From the NCBI RefSeq assembly GCF_000317475.1, contig NC_019729.1, positions 4,540,501 through 4,604,500 of the forward strand: a stretch of 64,000 nt of DNA, read 5' to 3'. A model generated the notes under the pieces. It had not been told where the DNA came from and made no database searches. It was given only the letters and a program-made list of their open reading frames with translations. This document shows positions 43,409 to 52,501 of this stretch, piece after piece. A program made the position numbers and the translations under genes. The number at the start of each line of letters is the position of its first letter. The stretch's first letter is position 1. This DNA is from Oscillatoria nigro-viridis PCC 7112. Lineage in GTDB: Bacteria; Cyanobacteriota; Cyanobacteriia; Cyanobacteriales; Microcoleaceae.

Positions 43409-45133
43409 TTAGTGAGCAGCAGGTGCTTTGGCTCCAGCGCCTCCCTTGCCGAGAAACAGCAGCAATGGCAGCGAGCAGAGAAAGACTATGCCGACAAAGC
43501 GAAAAATGTCTGCGTAGGATAGAACGGCTGCCTGCGTATTGACTAATTGGGAGAGCGCGGCGAGGGCTTGTTGTTGGGCAGTTGCGGCATCAGAACCGCG
43601 ACTCTGAAACACACCAGTGAGTGCACTGAGCCGCTCCGTTGTTTCTGGATCGTAAGGCGTTAACTTTGCCAACAAAATGGCTCGATGAAAAGCTTCTCGT
43701 TGAGCCAGTAATGAGGTCAGAATGGCAATGCCAATACTACCGCCGAGCTGACGAGTCAAGTTATAGAAGCCAGATCCAGCCGATACATCTTCTTTGGGGA
43801 TGGAACCCAATGTTGCCAAACTCAGGGGCAGGAACATCAAAACCGTAGTTGCACCGCGCCAGATTAAGGGCCAAAACAAATCATCAGTTCCGGTTTGGGG
43901 CGTGATTTTTGCCAGATCGAACATGACGGCTGCCGTTCCACCTGCTCCCAGGGCAATTAAAATGCGGGCATCCACCTTAGTCGAAATTTTCCCCAGTAAA
44001 ACCATTACGATGGCGGACGCTAAAGCTCCAGGAGCGAGTAGAAATCCGGTTTGCGTTGCCGAAAAGCGCAGCACGCCTTGAGCAAACAGCGGTACAGCAA
44101 ACAAGGCTCCGTACAAGCCCATGCCCAAAATACCAGAGTAAAGGCTACCGGCTGCCAGGGATTTATGCCGCAGAACCCGCAAGTCAACTGCTGGTGCTTT
44201 TGTGCTGAGTTCTCGCCAGATGAACAGAAACAGCCCCATCACCGCCACAAAGGCCAGGAACGTAATGAAACCGGATTCAAACCAGTTTTCTTTTTCCCCT
44301 TCTTCCAAAAATGCTTGCAAACTACCTACCGCAATACACAGCAGTACAATTCCTGTCCAGTCTACTTTCTGCTGGCTCCGTCCGTGTTGCTTCGAGTCTG
44401 GTCGGAGAAACACGATCGCCATGATGACAGCCACAATGCCGACGGGCAAATTGATAAAGAAAATCCAGCGCCAGCCTAATGTATCGGTCAGATAGCCGCC
44501 TAGCGTGGGACCAACAGCCGGGCCTGCAATCACCCCAACTCCAAACACCGCCTGCGCTAACCCCTGTTCTGCAGGGGGAAAAGTTTCAAACAGAATCGCT
44601 TGCGCTTTTGCCAACAATCCGCCCCCGCAGAAGCCTTGAAGAATTCGAGCTACCACCAGCACCGGCAGGTTGATGGATAAACCGCATAACATCGATGCGG
44701 CTGTGAACCCGATCGTGGAAAAGACAAAGTAGGTTTTCTTGCCGAAGAAGTCCCCCAACCAAGCAGAGAGCGGAATCATCACAACGTTGGCGATCGCGTA
44801 ACCCGTTACGACCCAAGCAATTTCGGTCACGGTTGCGCCTAATGTCGCCTGCATATCTGTTAAAGCAACATTCACAATGCTGGTATCAATCACTTCTAGA
44901 ATGGCTCCCAGAGCAGCCGTCAGGGCGATCGCCCACTTGAGCGGTCCCTGCACGTACCCGGCTGCATCGTAGGCAGATTGTTTCAATTTTTTTAATGGTT
45001 TTTCTCGCTTTTGTTGAGCGTTTTGTTGAGCGTTTTGCTGGTCTTGAGCCTCTGACTCTTCCTTATCGGTAAAAGCCTGAATATCAATCGAATCTGGTTC
45101 AGTTGCATGACTCTGTATTAGAGGGCGTTTCAT
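43409..45133 (-). CDS. MFS multidrug efflux protein, DHA2 family (EmrB/QacA type)
   Basis: 574 residues with 14 predicted membrane helices. Cytoplasmic N-terminal tail of about 60 residues with a Gln/Asn repeat (QQNAQQNAQQ). Motif D1 (EVIDTSIVNVALTDMQATLG), motif A (LGDFFGKKTYFVF) and motif C (GVGVIAGPAVGPTLGGYLTD) mark a drug:H+ antiporter. Export of toxic compounds; substrate unknown. It lies 111 bp behind a TetR-family gene on the same strand, so it is probably induced through that regulator. Confidence 0.92.
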   Translation of the reverse strand: MKRPLIQSHATEPDSIDIQAFTDKEESEAQDQQNAQQNAQQKREKPLKKLKQSAYDAAGYVQGPLKWAIALTAALGAILEVIDTSIVNVALTDMQATLGATVTEIAWVVTGYAIANVVMIPLSAWLGDFFGKKTYFVFSTIGFTAASMLCGLSINLPVLVVARILQGFCGGGLLAKAQAILFETFPPAEQGLAQAVFGVGVIAGPAVGPTLGGYLTDTLGWRWIFFINLPVGIVAVIMAIVFLRPDSKQHGRSQQKVDWTGIVLLCIAVGSLQAFLEEGEKENWFESGFITFLAFVAVMGLFLFIWRELSTKAPAVDLRVLRHKSLAAGSLYSGILGMGLYGALFAVPLFAQGVLRFSATQTGFLLAPGALASAIVMVLLGKISTKVDARILIALGAGGTAAVMFDLAKITPQTGTDDLFWPLIWRGATTVLMFLPLSLATLGSIPKEDVSAGSGFYNLTRQLGGSIGIAILTSLLAQREAFHRAILLAKLTPYDPETTERLSALTGVFQSRGSDAATAQQQALAALSQLVNTQAAVLSYADIFRFVGIVFLCSLPLLLFLGKGGAGAKAPAAH

Positions 45134-45244
45134 TTTTAGTCTCTACTTCTGCGATCGCCAAGGGCAGGTGCTTCGCACCACCGCAACGGCTTAGGGTGCT
45201 TCAATCGGAAAATGCCAAATTCATAGGAAAATTGTCAGAAACCT

Positions 45245-45880
45245 TTATTCTGAAGACGAAGTACGGCTTACAGAAGACGCTGCTGTGCTAACTCCCCGCA
45301 CCCATAAATCCACACACCCTTCGATGTATCGTTTACGGCTGTAGCCCCGGTTTACTTGAGAAACATGGCGGCGGATCATACCAGACAGCAGCATTCCAGT
45401 TAATTGATCCACTGCTAGTGGCAGGTCAACATTCGGACGAATACTGCCGCGTTCAACACAGGTTTGTAGATAGGAAATTAGTTTTTCACGCAGCGGTAAA
45501 AATGATTGCTGAAGCACCTCCAGCGCTTCTGTCGGATGCCGGTGAGCTTCACCAATAAACATCCGAAATAGAGCTTCGTACTCCTCCAGCATCTCGTCGT
45601 GGAGCTTTGCATAATGCAGGAGATCGCGGCGCAGGTCATAAGTCCATTCGTCTTGATGCGCCAACGCCTCCGTCCGCAATGCTGTGATGTGGTGGGCAAC
45701 CGCACTCAACACTTGCTCTTTGCTCTGAAAGCGGCGAAATAAAGTAACTTCACTCACATCTGCAACACGAGCAATTTCACGAGTTGTCGCTCCAACGTAG
45801 CCTTCTGTAGAGAAAACTTCGATCGCGGCTTTCAACAGGCGATCGCGGGTTTCTGCTGCACTTCGATTCGTTCTACTCAT
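45245..45880 (-). CDS. TetR-family transcriptional regulator
   Basis: 211 residues from ATG 45880 (MSRTNRSAAETRDRLLKAAI); a longer start would run into the operator. N-terminal HTH: FSTEGYVGATTREIARVADV, then SEVTLFRRFQSK. The ligand-binding C-terminal part is helical. Probable repressor of its own gene and of the downstream MFS efflux gene, acting at the palindrome at 45889-45908. Confidence 0.9.
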   Translation of the reverse strand: MSRTNRSAAETRDRLLKAAIEVFSTEGYVGATTREIARVADVSEVTLFRRFQSKEQVLSAVAHHITALRTEALAHQDEWTYDLRRDLLHYAKLHDEMLEEYEALFRMFIGEAHRHPTEALEVLQQSFLPLREKLISYLQTCVERGSIRPNVDLPLAVDQLTGMLLSGMIRRHVSQVNRGYSRKRYIEGCVDLWVRGVSTAASSVSRTSSSE

Positions 45881-45888
45881 CTCAATTA

Positions 45889-45908
45889 ATGTAAGCACTA
45901 ACTTACAT
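45889..45908. promoter_or_regulatory. TetR-type operator palindrome
   Basis: ATGTAAG-CACTAA-CTTACAT, perfect 7-bp arms, 8 bp upstream of the regulator's ATG. The half-site and its TTAGTGCTTAC reading (minus strand) look like operators of AcrR/TetR-type repressors. Confidence 0.7.
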
Positions 45909-45910
45909 AT

Positions 45911-46492
45911 TCTAGATCGCCAAAGGGCTGTAACTTGAGCAGAAAGACGGATTTTTGAGACAGGAGGGTGGGATTGACGCTGATCTAGCGGGAAACTAGG
46001 AAAAATCTTGGCGCCAGGAAACTAGAGTTCGCAGCAAGAAACCCGGTTTGTAGGGTAGAGTTGAGGGAGTGTTGCTACTCCACCCCCTCAGTTCCGAAAC
46101 CATGCTTGCGATTGTTCACTGCACAGGTTGACGGGGTGACAATTCCGTCAAAAGCCTTACCTGTAGCCTAGGAGCGAAACTCGCAGCTCAAAAAAGATGA
46201 GCCAAAATTCACTCATTCGCCCTATTCAGTAATTCTGTGCGTGCCGAGGTGTGCGATCGCGTTAAGAATTTGGCATTGCTGATTCGCGGTATGAATCACC
46301 TTTTCGCTGGATGTTACAAAACTCACCCTCAAGCAGGCCTATAGCCATTGGGAAATCGTGAATTCATACCTGTATTCAGCAACGCCGAGAAAACTTTGGG
46401 GTTCGCTGCACTGCGATCGTGCAACCGGAATTTATATTAATCACCGAGCGATCGCAGGATTAACAAACCAGGATTGATATGATGCCTAATTT
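45911..46492. other. Intergenic region with MITE copy 2
   Basis: About 580 bp between purU and the TetR gene. Apart from the MITE (46275-46383) and one AGAAACCCGGTTT motif near 46040, I see no coding frame. A GC-rich hairpin-like stretch near 46065-46095 is unassigned. Confidence 0.45.
46275..46383 (-). mobile_element. MITE with terminal inverted repeats, copy 2 (inverted)
   Basis: The reverse complement matches 43212-43319 over its whole length (about 90% by eye). Together the two inverted copies bracket the TetR-MFS operon (2.9 kb). Confidence 0.8.
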
Positions 46493-47347
46493 TCAAGCAA
46501 AAACCACAGTCCGATTGCCGTAAACTAAAACACGATTTTGTAAATGATATCGCACCGCTCTTGCTAACACAACTCTTTCTAAATCTTTACCTTTGCGAAC
46601 CAGATCGGACACTTCATCGCGGTGACTCACGCGCACAACGTCTTGTTCGATAATCGGCCCAGCATCTAAATCGGGTGTAACGTAGTGGGCTGTTGCACCG
46701 ATAATTTTTACCCCTCTTTCATAAGCCCTTTCGTAGGGATTTGCCCCCACAAACGCGGGCAAAAATGAATGGTGAATATTAATCACATTGGGAAATTTTC
46801 TGATAAAGTCTTGACTCAAAATTTGCATATATTTAGCCAAAACTACTAAATCAATATTATATTTTTTAAGAAGTTCTAACTGTTGTGCTTCTTGAATAGC
46901 TTTATTGTCTTTAGTAATGGGAATATACTCAAAGTCGATACCGTATTGTGCGGCAATGGGCTTTAAATTTTCATGGTTGCTGATTATCAGCGGAATTTCA
47001 CCTCTCATTTCTTGCGCTCGCTGTCGCCAAATCAAGTCTAATAAACAGTGATCTTGACGGCTTACCCAGATTGCGATGCGTGGAATTTTATGAGATAAAT
47101 GCAATTGCCAATTGGCTTGTAAATCCTTGGCAATTTCACTAAAAGCAGGTGTTATTTCTTCAGTTGTTAAGTCAAAACCGTCTAATTGCCATTCTAGCCG
47201 GCTCAGAAATAATCCAGCGGTAAAATCTGTATGGTGATCCGCGTGGATGATATTGCCGTTGTGGGAGGCGATAAAATTGGCAAGTAAGGCGACGAGTCCT
47301 TTGCGATCGGGGCAGGCAATTAACAGGGTTGCAGTAGGGCTAGTCAT
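46493..47347 (-). CDS. purU: Formyltetrahydrofolate deformylase (PurU)
   Basis: 284 residues, usual length. N-terminal ACT domain (about 5-80, LLIACPDRKGLVALLANFIA) and a C-terminal formyltransferase-like domain (about 90-284) with the catalytic triad context VINIHHSFLPAFVGANPY and TPDLDAGPIIEQDVVRVSHR. Hydrolyses 10-formyl-THF to formate and THF; supplies formate for PurT-type purine synthesis and balances one-carbon pools. Single gene here. Confidence 0.95.
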   Translation of the reverse strand: MTSPTATLLIACPDRKGLVALLANFIASHNGNIIHADHHTDFTAGLFLSRLEWQLDGFDLTTEEITPAFSEIAKDLQANWQLHLSHKIPRIAIWVSRQDHCLLDLIWRQRAQEMRGEIPLIISNHENLKPIAAQYGIDFEYIPITKDNKAIQEAQQLELLKKYNIDLVVLAKYMQILSQDFIRKFPNVINIHHSFLPAFVGANPYERAYERGVKIIGATAHYVTPDLDAGPIIEQDVVRVSHRDEVSDLVRKGKDLERVVLARAVRYHLQNRVLVYGNRTVVFA

Positions 47348-47828
47348 AATATAATCACAAAATTGTCTCGCTCAGTTTATTGATAAAAAAGTGATATCAC
47401 AGGAGTTTATTGATACTAACTCCGATCGTAAATTGTTATCTCATCCGGATTTTTGGGGTGCATGGATATCTCAGGGGGAAATGTAGGATGTCGCGTTTAG
47501 GCACGGATTTTTCGGCCCACCACACAAGAGATTTTAACTAAAAGTGGAACAGGCCGGAAAGCCTGTTTCTTATATTGGTGCAAGATGTGAATTTAAACTG
47601 ATATCTTGCAACAATATCACTCGATGACTTTCGCGCGGGGTGGGGGCGGGCTTTTTAGTCTTTTGGTATCCTTGAAAGCTATTGGGGAAGCAGCCCCTGA
47701 TATCTTAAAAGAGGTATAGCCTTTCTCAAAAAGGTGAGGTACGAATTTTGACCTAGAAAGCTTGACAGTACAAGGTTTCTGTATACCTCATTTATCTGAG
47801 AACCGCTATAGATTGCGATTTACTGTTG

Positions 47829-47893
47829 GGTGGGGGCGGGTTTATTCAGATTGTTGGTACTTGTTAGATATTGTTGGTGAACCCGCCCCTACA
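47829..47893. repeat. Small element with GGGGCGGGTT/AACCCGCCCC ends
   Basis: TGGGGGCGGGTT at 47830-47842 and AACCCGCCCCTA at about 47879-47891 form inverted ends around an AT-rich, TTGTT-rich centre. A diverged version starts at about 47640. Possibly a MITE. Confidence 0.5.
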
Positions 47894-47952
47894 GGTTGTT
47901 GACCGCCGGTGCAATATCTTAGTTTAAATGAACCACAGAGGACACAAAGAAC

Positions 47953-47985
47953 ACAACTGACAACTGACAACTGACAACTGTCAAC
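47953..47985. repeat. STRR heptamer array (AACTGAC)
   Basis: About four AACTGAC units, ending 7 bp from the thrC stop codon. Same family as the TTGACTG array at 17613. Confidence 0.85.
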
Positions 47986-47992
47986 TAACTTC

Positions 47993-49138
47993 TTAAAATC
48001 CCATCGCCCCAGCTACTGCATCCAAACTCGGAGCAATGCCGCTTTTAAATTGATTGTTGCTGTGATTAATTGCCGTATCCGGGTCTTTCAAACCGTTACC
48101 AGTTAGCACGCAAACCACCGTCGCCCCCGTCGGAACTTGGTCTTTTACCTTCAGCAAGCCGGCCACCGAAGCTGCACTCGCCGGTTCGCAGAAAATCCCT
48201 TCCTGCGATGCTAACAAACGGTAAGCGTCGAGAATTTCGGCGTCGGTGACTGCTGCAAAACTGCCTCGGCTGGCTTCGGAAGCTGCGATCGCCTGTTTCC
48301 AGCTAGCGGGGTTGCCGATCCGAATCGCCGTCGCCAGGGTTTCTGGGTGCGATACCGGTGAGCCCGTTACCAGCGGTGCAGCCCCGGCGGCTTGAAATCC
48401 CATCATCTGCGGCAAGCGCGAACATTTTTTGGCTTGGTGGTATTGACAAAAACCCATCCAGTATGCTGTGATGTTTCCCGCATTTCCCACGGGAATGCAC
48501 AGCCAGTCGGGGGCGTCGCCCAAGGCGTCAACGACTTCAAAAGCACCGGTTTTTTGGCCTTCCAAGCGGTAAGGATTGACGGAGTTGACCAATGTCACCG
48601 GATAATTGACAGCCATTTCGCGGACAATTTCTAGGGCTCGATCGAAATTTCCCCCAATCGAAATTACTTCCGCACCGTAAAGCAAAGCTTGCGCCAACTT
48701 GCCCAAAGCCACGTAACCTTCGGGAATCAACACGAAAGCTCGCATCCCCCCGCGTCGGGCGTAGGCGGCGGCGGCGGCCGAAGTATTGCCGGTACTGGCG
48801 CAAATTACAGCTTCGGCACCAGCTTCCTTCGCCTTGGAAATCGCCATTGTCATCCCCCGGTCTTTGAAACTACCAGTGGGGTTGAGGCCGTCGTATTTTA
48901 CCAAGACGCGCACGTCTCGACCGATAACAGAGGCGATCGCAGGTGCTGGAATCAAGGGAGTATTGCCCTCTTGGAGGGTCACTACCGGCGTGGTTTCCGT
49001 CACCGGCAGGTAGGGGCGATAAGCTTCGATCAAGCCGGGCCAGCCGTAGCGTTTCGGCTCGGCGGCGCGGGCAGCGGAGTTAGCAGCAGAGTCAGTAGCA
49101 GGTAGGATCAGGGTCACGATGTCAATGGTTTGAGGCAA
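47993..49138 (-). CDS. thrC: Threonine synthase (ThrC)
   Basis: 381 residues. PLP lysine K92 in [13 protein letters not shown], substrate loop [20 protein letters not shown] phosphate site [12 protein letters not shown] and late motif GNGLKD. Converts O-phosphohomoserine to threonine, the precursor that IlvA (698-2209) then deaminates. The N-terminus (to about 30) carries a short non-conserved extension, so a later start is possible but no better site was seen. Confidence 0.93.
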   Translation of the reverse strand: MPQTIDIVTLILPATDSAANSAARAAEPKRYGWPGLIEAYRPYLPVTETTPVVTLQEGNTPLIPAPAIASVIGRDVRVLVKYDGLNPTGSFKDRGMTMAISKAKEAGAEAVICASTGNTSAAAAAYARRGGMRAFVLIPEGYVALGKLAQALLYGAEVISIGGNFDRALEIVREMAVNYPVTLVNSVNPYRLEGQKTGAFEVVDALGDAPDWLCIPVGNAGNITAYWMGFCQYHQAKKCSRLPQMMGFQAAGAAPLVTGSPVSHPETLATAIRIGNPASWKQAIAASEASRGSFAAVTDAEILDAYRLLASQEGIFCEPASAASVAGLLKVKDQVPTGATVVCVLTGNGLKDPDTAINHSNNQFKSGIAPSLDAVAGAMGF

Positions 49139-49237
49139 TGGCTAAGGAATTTACACTAATTTTAGCTCGATCGGTTAATTTGATGTTTAATACGATCGGT
49201 TCAGGTTAAAGTAACTTAATGGTGTGAATGTGTAGAT

Positions 49238-49519
49238 ATGTCTACCCAATTACTAATGTCAAATAATTCATCCACTCTTTCCCGGCCTCAAGTCACCGCG
49301 AGCCACCCCGAAATGGCTAGTTCTTCTACCCTATCGACCAGTTTTGCCCGCAAAGTAGATTCGGTGAAGTGCCCCTACCAAGCCGACCAGCAAGTTAAGT
49401 TCCTGCACTTGCAAGCGGAAATCGAATCCTTGCTGCTGGAAGTGCAAAGCCTCAAACAGCAACGGTCGATCGCTGGCTTGGCGGCTCTCGACCCGATTTC
49501 TGGTAGCAACAGCAATTAG
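49238..49519 (+). CDS. Conserved hypothetical cyanobacterial protein
   Basis: 93 residues. Disordered Ser/Thr-rich N-terminus (1-33), then the conserved block VDSVKCPYQADQQVKFLHLQ, then AEIESLLLEVQSLKQQ, predicted helical or coiled coil. Small proteins with this block occur widely in cyanobacteria; function unknown. Divergent from thrC with 99 bp between. Confidence 0.65.
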   Translation: MSTQLLMSNNSSTLSRPQVTASHPEMASSSTLSTSFARKVDSVKCPYQADQQVKFLHLQAEIESLLLEVQSLKQQRSIAGLAALDPISGSNSN

Positions 49520-49763
49520 CAGACAACAGCCGCTAATGCTAACTGTGCTGCCCCTGTGTTATAAAAACAAAGGTTTTGCTACCCGCAGTATTTTTTGCCA
49601 AAAGTGCTAGAAATTCCTAACTGCGGATAGCTATCGCTAGCATTTGCTAAAACGCGCTTGCCTACTGCTCAACTCGTCTGCCACAAGCTGGCAACGAGCT
49701 GACATTTTATTGCGCTAATTTGTTAAGCCATGCTCATGGCATACGGAGAATCGAAATCTATTT

Positions 49764-50816
49764 ATGACAGCATCGATCGAAAAACCACTAAATTTGACAT
49801 CCGCAAGTGACACTTCCAACCTGCGCCTCAAAGATATTCTCAAAACCCTGCCGCGGGAAGTATTCGTCAAAAACCCCCGCAAAGCTTGGACAAAAGTAAT
49901 CGTCAACGTTCTTTTAGTTGCTGTCGGTTACTGGGGCATAGCAGTCTCTCCTTGGTTTCTACTACCTCTAATGTGGATTTTCACAGGAACCGGATTAACC
50001 GGTTTTTTTGTGATCGGCCACGACTGCGGGCACCGGTCATTTGCTAACCGCCGCTGGGTAAACGATTTAGTCGGACATATTGCATTTCTGCCGTTAATTT
50101 ATCCGTTTCACGCATGGCGGCACGGACACAATTACCACCACAAGCACACCAATAAAATTGGTGAGGATAATGCTTGGCACCCGATGACAGCAGCAGACTA
50201 CACTGGCGCGCCCAAGGCTTTACAAATAGCTTATAGTTTAATATTCGGTCGGATGTGGTGGATTGGCTCGATCGCCCACTGGGCAAAAGTACACTTTATG
50301 TGGTGGCGCTTCAACGGTAAACAGAAACAAGAACAAGTGCGGTTTTCAGTTTTTGTCGTTTTAATCGGTGCTGCGATCGGATTTCCGCTTTTAATTGCAA
50401 CCACAGGCATTTGGGGATTTGTCAAATTTTGGTTTGTGCCTTGGATGGTTTACCATTTCTGGATGAGCACTTTTACGATCGTCCACCACACAGCACCAGA
50501 CATTTCATTTAAAGAACCCGAAGAATGGAACGAAGCCCAAGCGCAACTATCAGGAACAGTTCACTGCGATTATCCCCGCTGGGTAGAGTTTCTGTGCCAC
50601 GACATTAACGTGCACGTTCCCCACCACCTTTCAACTGCTATTCCCTGGTACAATTTGCGCCTCGCCCACAGCAGCTTAAAGGAAAATTGGCAAGATCATC
50701 TCTACGAAACAGAATTTTCTTGGTCTTTAATGAAGCGGATTGCCGACAACTGTCACTTGTACAATCCCGCTGGTGGCTATCAAACATTGCAGGAATTTAA
50801 CGCTAAAACCAAGTAA
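49764..50816 (+). CDS. desA: Fatty acid desaturase, delta-12 (DesA type)
   Basis: 350 residues, length and opening (SNLRLKDILKTLPREVFVKN) as in cyanobacterial DesA. Three histidine boxes: HDCGH (86-90), HGHNYHH (120-126) and HVPHH (about 288), plus four or so membrane helices. Introduces the delta-12 double bond in membrane-lipid acyl chains using ferredoxin, important for cold acclimation. Delta-12 specificity is by resemblance. A terminator-like hairpin follows. Confidence 0.93.
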   Translation: MTASIEKPLNLTSASDTSNLRLKDILKTLPREVFVKNPRKAWTKVIVNVLLVAVGYWGIAVSPWFLLPLMWIFTGTGLTGFFVIGHDCGHRSFANRRWVNDLVGHIAFLPLIYPFHAWRHGHNYHHKHTNKIGEDNAWHPMTAADYTGAPKALQIAYSLIFGRMWWIGSIAHWAKVHFMWWRFNGKQKQEQVRFSVFVVLIGAAIGFPLLIATTGIWGFVKFWFVPWMVYHFWMSTFTIVHHTAPDISFKEPEEWNEAQAQLSGTVHCDYPRWVEFLCHDINVHVPHHLSTAIPWYNLRLAHSSLKENWQDHLYETEFSWSLMKRIADNCHLYNPAGGYQTLQEFNAKTK

Positions 50817-50838
50817 GTTTTAAACGCGATAAATGCCA

Positions 50839-50874
50839 GAAAAACCCGGTTTGTCAAACAAAACCGGGTTTTTC
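50839..50874 (+). terminator. Terminator-like hairpin after desA
   Basis: GAAAAACCCGGTTT (50839-50852) and AAACCGGGTTTTTC (50861-50874) are perfect arms; the T-run is part of the second arm. It is also a member of the AGAAACCCGGTTTCT-type dispersed palindromes. Confidence 0.7.
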
Positions 50875-50966
50875 GATATTACAATCCGTAGCTTTTGTAA
50901 GGTGCGGAATGCGCGCCCTACTGTGAACATCACAATTCGTACCATTATTAAATCAGTCATTCCCCA

Positions 50967-50997
50967 TCTAAAATCTAAAATCTAAAATCTAAAATCG
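50967..50997 (+). repeat. STRR heptamer array (AAAATCT)
   Basis: About four AAAATCT units ending 1-2 bp before the ATG at 50999. It occupies the ribosome-binding region of the nuclease-ParA gene. Confidence 0.9.
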
Positions 50998-50998
50998 A

Positions 50999-52501
50999 AT
51001 GACTTTCAATCCCAATAACTGTCGTAACGAAAGCGAAGTAGAAAGCAAACTTATTGTCAGCTATCTGCTACCAAAACTAGGCTATACCCCCGACACTTGG
51101 CATCAAGAAGTCACTTTTGGGAATATTCGTCTAGACTTCCTCTCATTTGGCACCCAAGTTATTCCCCTAGTTCTCGATGCAGACTCGCCGATGAGTGTGA
51201 TAATTGAGGCGAAACATCCCAAGGAAAATTTAGACCGCCACGTCAGGAGACTGAAGCGTTACTTAACAAGTTTAAGTATTCGCTACGGATTGATTACCAA
51301 TGCTAAAGAAATTAGAATCTACCAAAGAGTCGCCTCAGAAATTCAGCTAGTATTTAAGTGTGCTGGACAAGACGTGGAAACTAGAATTGATGAAATTCGA
51401 GGTTTAATTGGCAGAGATAATTTAAAATATATAAAAATTCCACATAATCTTCAACTTAAAGAACATCAAAATAATTTGGTAACTCCTGAGTTAATTAGTA
51501 CAGTACCCTTACAAAAAAACAATCCCGTCCCTGCAGAACCGGAGCCAAGTCAAATTTCAGAACCGGAACAAATACCTGAAAATTATCCAGTTAAGCCTCA
51601 AGTTAAATCCGATGTAATCGTTCCCCAAAAAAGGCAAAATACTATGAAAATCATTGCAGTTTACCACAATAAAGGCGGCGTTGGCAAAACTACAACCGTA
51701 GTCAATTTAGCCGCAGCGCTGAGCAAGCAAGGTAAAAGAGTCTTGGTAATCGACTTAGACAGTCAGGCAAATACAACCTTTGCGACTGGTCTAGTAAAAT
51801 TTGAGGATGAAGAACAAGATGATTTGAAAGATTGCAACATTCGTCACGTTTTGGAGTCAGAAGATGGTTACTCGATAGGCGAAGTAGCACGCAAATCAAG
51901 TTTTTGCCATCCCGCAATTGATGTGATTCCTTCCCACATTGATTTAATGCAATATGAAACGGAACTCAATCAACTAGATTACAGCCGCATGATTGTAATT
52001 CACAAACTAGCAGAAGTACAGGATAAATATGATATTGTACTGCTCGATACGCCGCCATCTTTGAATCTTTACGCCAGAATTGCCCTGATTACGGCAGATT
52101 ATTTAATTATTCCTTCGGACTTAAAACCTTTTGCCAATCAAGGACTGATTAATGTCAAGGATTTTATCAAAAAAGTTAACGGATTCAAAAAACAAATCGG
52201 CAAACAGCCGATCGCAATTTTAGGCGTCCTCCCTTGCAAAATCTCAGCTAATGCTAAATTTGTACAGTATAGTTTGCCTAAGCGGAGGGAGACAATTCCC
52301 AAACGCTACGGCCTTGAAATCATGGACAGCGTAATTTACGAGAGAGACGATTTGGCAAAGTGTGCAGAACAATTTCAAATCGTGGGAAATATGGAAATCG
52401 CCGATCCGATTTCAGTGCTGGACTTTAAGCCTGATTCCATCGCCTCCCAAGAATTTGAAATGCTAGCAATCGAAGTTTTGGAAAAAATAGGTAAAAACTA
52501 A
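50999..52501 (+). CDS. Restriction-type PD-(D/E)XK nuclease domain fused to a ParA/Soj ATPase
   Basis: 500 residues. Residues 1-145 match the N-terminal domain of type I restriction R subunits: [16 protein letters not shown] with D46, and SVIIEAKHP with E70/K72, followed by [21 protein letters not shown] Pro/Glu-rich linker (about 170-215) leads to a full ParA domain that starts with its own Met216 ([20 protein letters not shown], Walker A K230), with [16 protein letters not shown] and later helices. The stop overlaps the next gene's ATG (52499-52501), so it is coupled to a ParB-like gene. The fusion is unusual. It could couple DNA sensing or cutting to ParA-type positioning; this is inference. 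An internal start at 51644 could make ParA alone. Confidence 0.85.
   Translation: MTFNPNNCRNESEVESKLIVSYLLPKLGYTPDTWHQEVTFGNIRLDFLSFGTQVIPLVLDADSPMSVIIEAKHPKENLDRHVRRLKRYLTSLSIRYGLITNAKEIRIYQRVASEIQLVFKCAGQDVETRIDEIRGLIGRDNLKYIKIPHNLQLKEHQNNLVTPELISTVPLQKNNPVPAEPEPSQISEPEQIPENYPVKPQVKSDVIVPQKRQNTMKIIAVYHNKGGVGKTTTVVNLAAALSKQGKRVLVIDLDSQANTTFATGLVKFEDEEQDDLKDCNIRHVLESEDGYSIGEVARKSSFCHPAIDVIPSHIDLMQYETELNQLDYSRMIVIHKLAEVQDKYDIVLLDTPPSLNLYARIALITADYLIIPSDLKPFANQGLINVKDFIKKVNGFKKQIGKQPIAILGVLPCKISANAKFVQYSLPKRRETIPKRYGLEIMDSVIYERDDLAKCAEQFQIVGNMEIADPISVLDFKPDSIASQEFEMLAIEVLEKIGKN

Larger units (their letters stand above)
47348..47992. other. Intergenic region with GC-box repeats, no gene seen
   Basis: About 645 bp. 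Contains a palindrome AACAGGC-CGGAAA-GCCTGTT (about 47546-47565), a 65-bp element 47829-47893 with ends GGGGGCGGGTT and AACCCGCCCC, a related stretch at about 47637-47702, and the heptamer array 47953-47985. No convincing coding frame. Confidence 0.5.

Noticed and set aside
44051-44479. Plus-strand frame of 142 codons across the MFS gene
   Set aside because: Antisense of a clear 14-helix transporter; no motif or start signal.
48689-49105. Plus-strand Gly-rich frame across thrC
   Set aside because: Shadow of the thrC coding strand; low-complexity composition.
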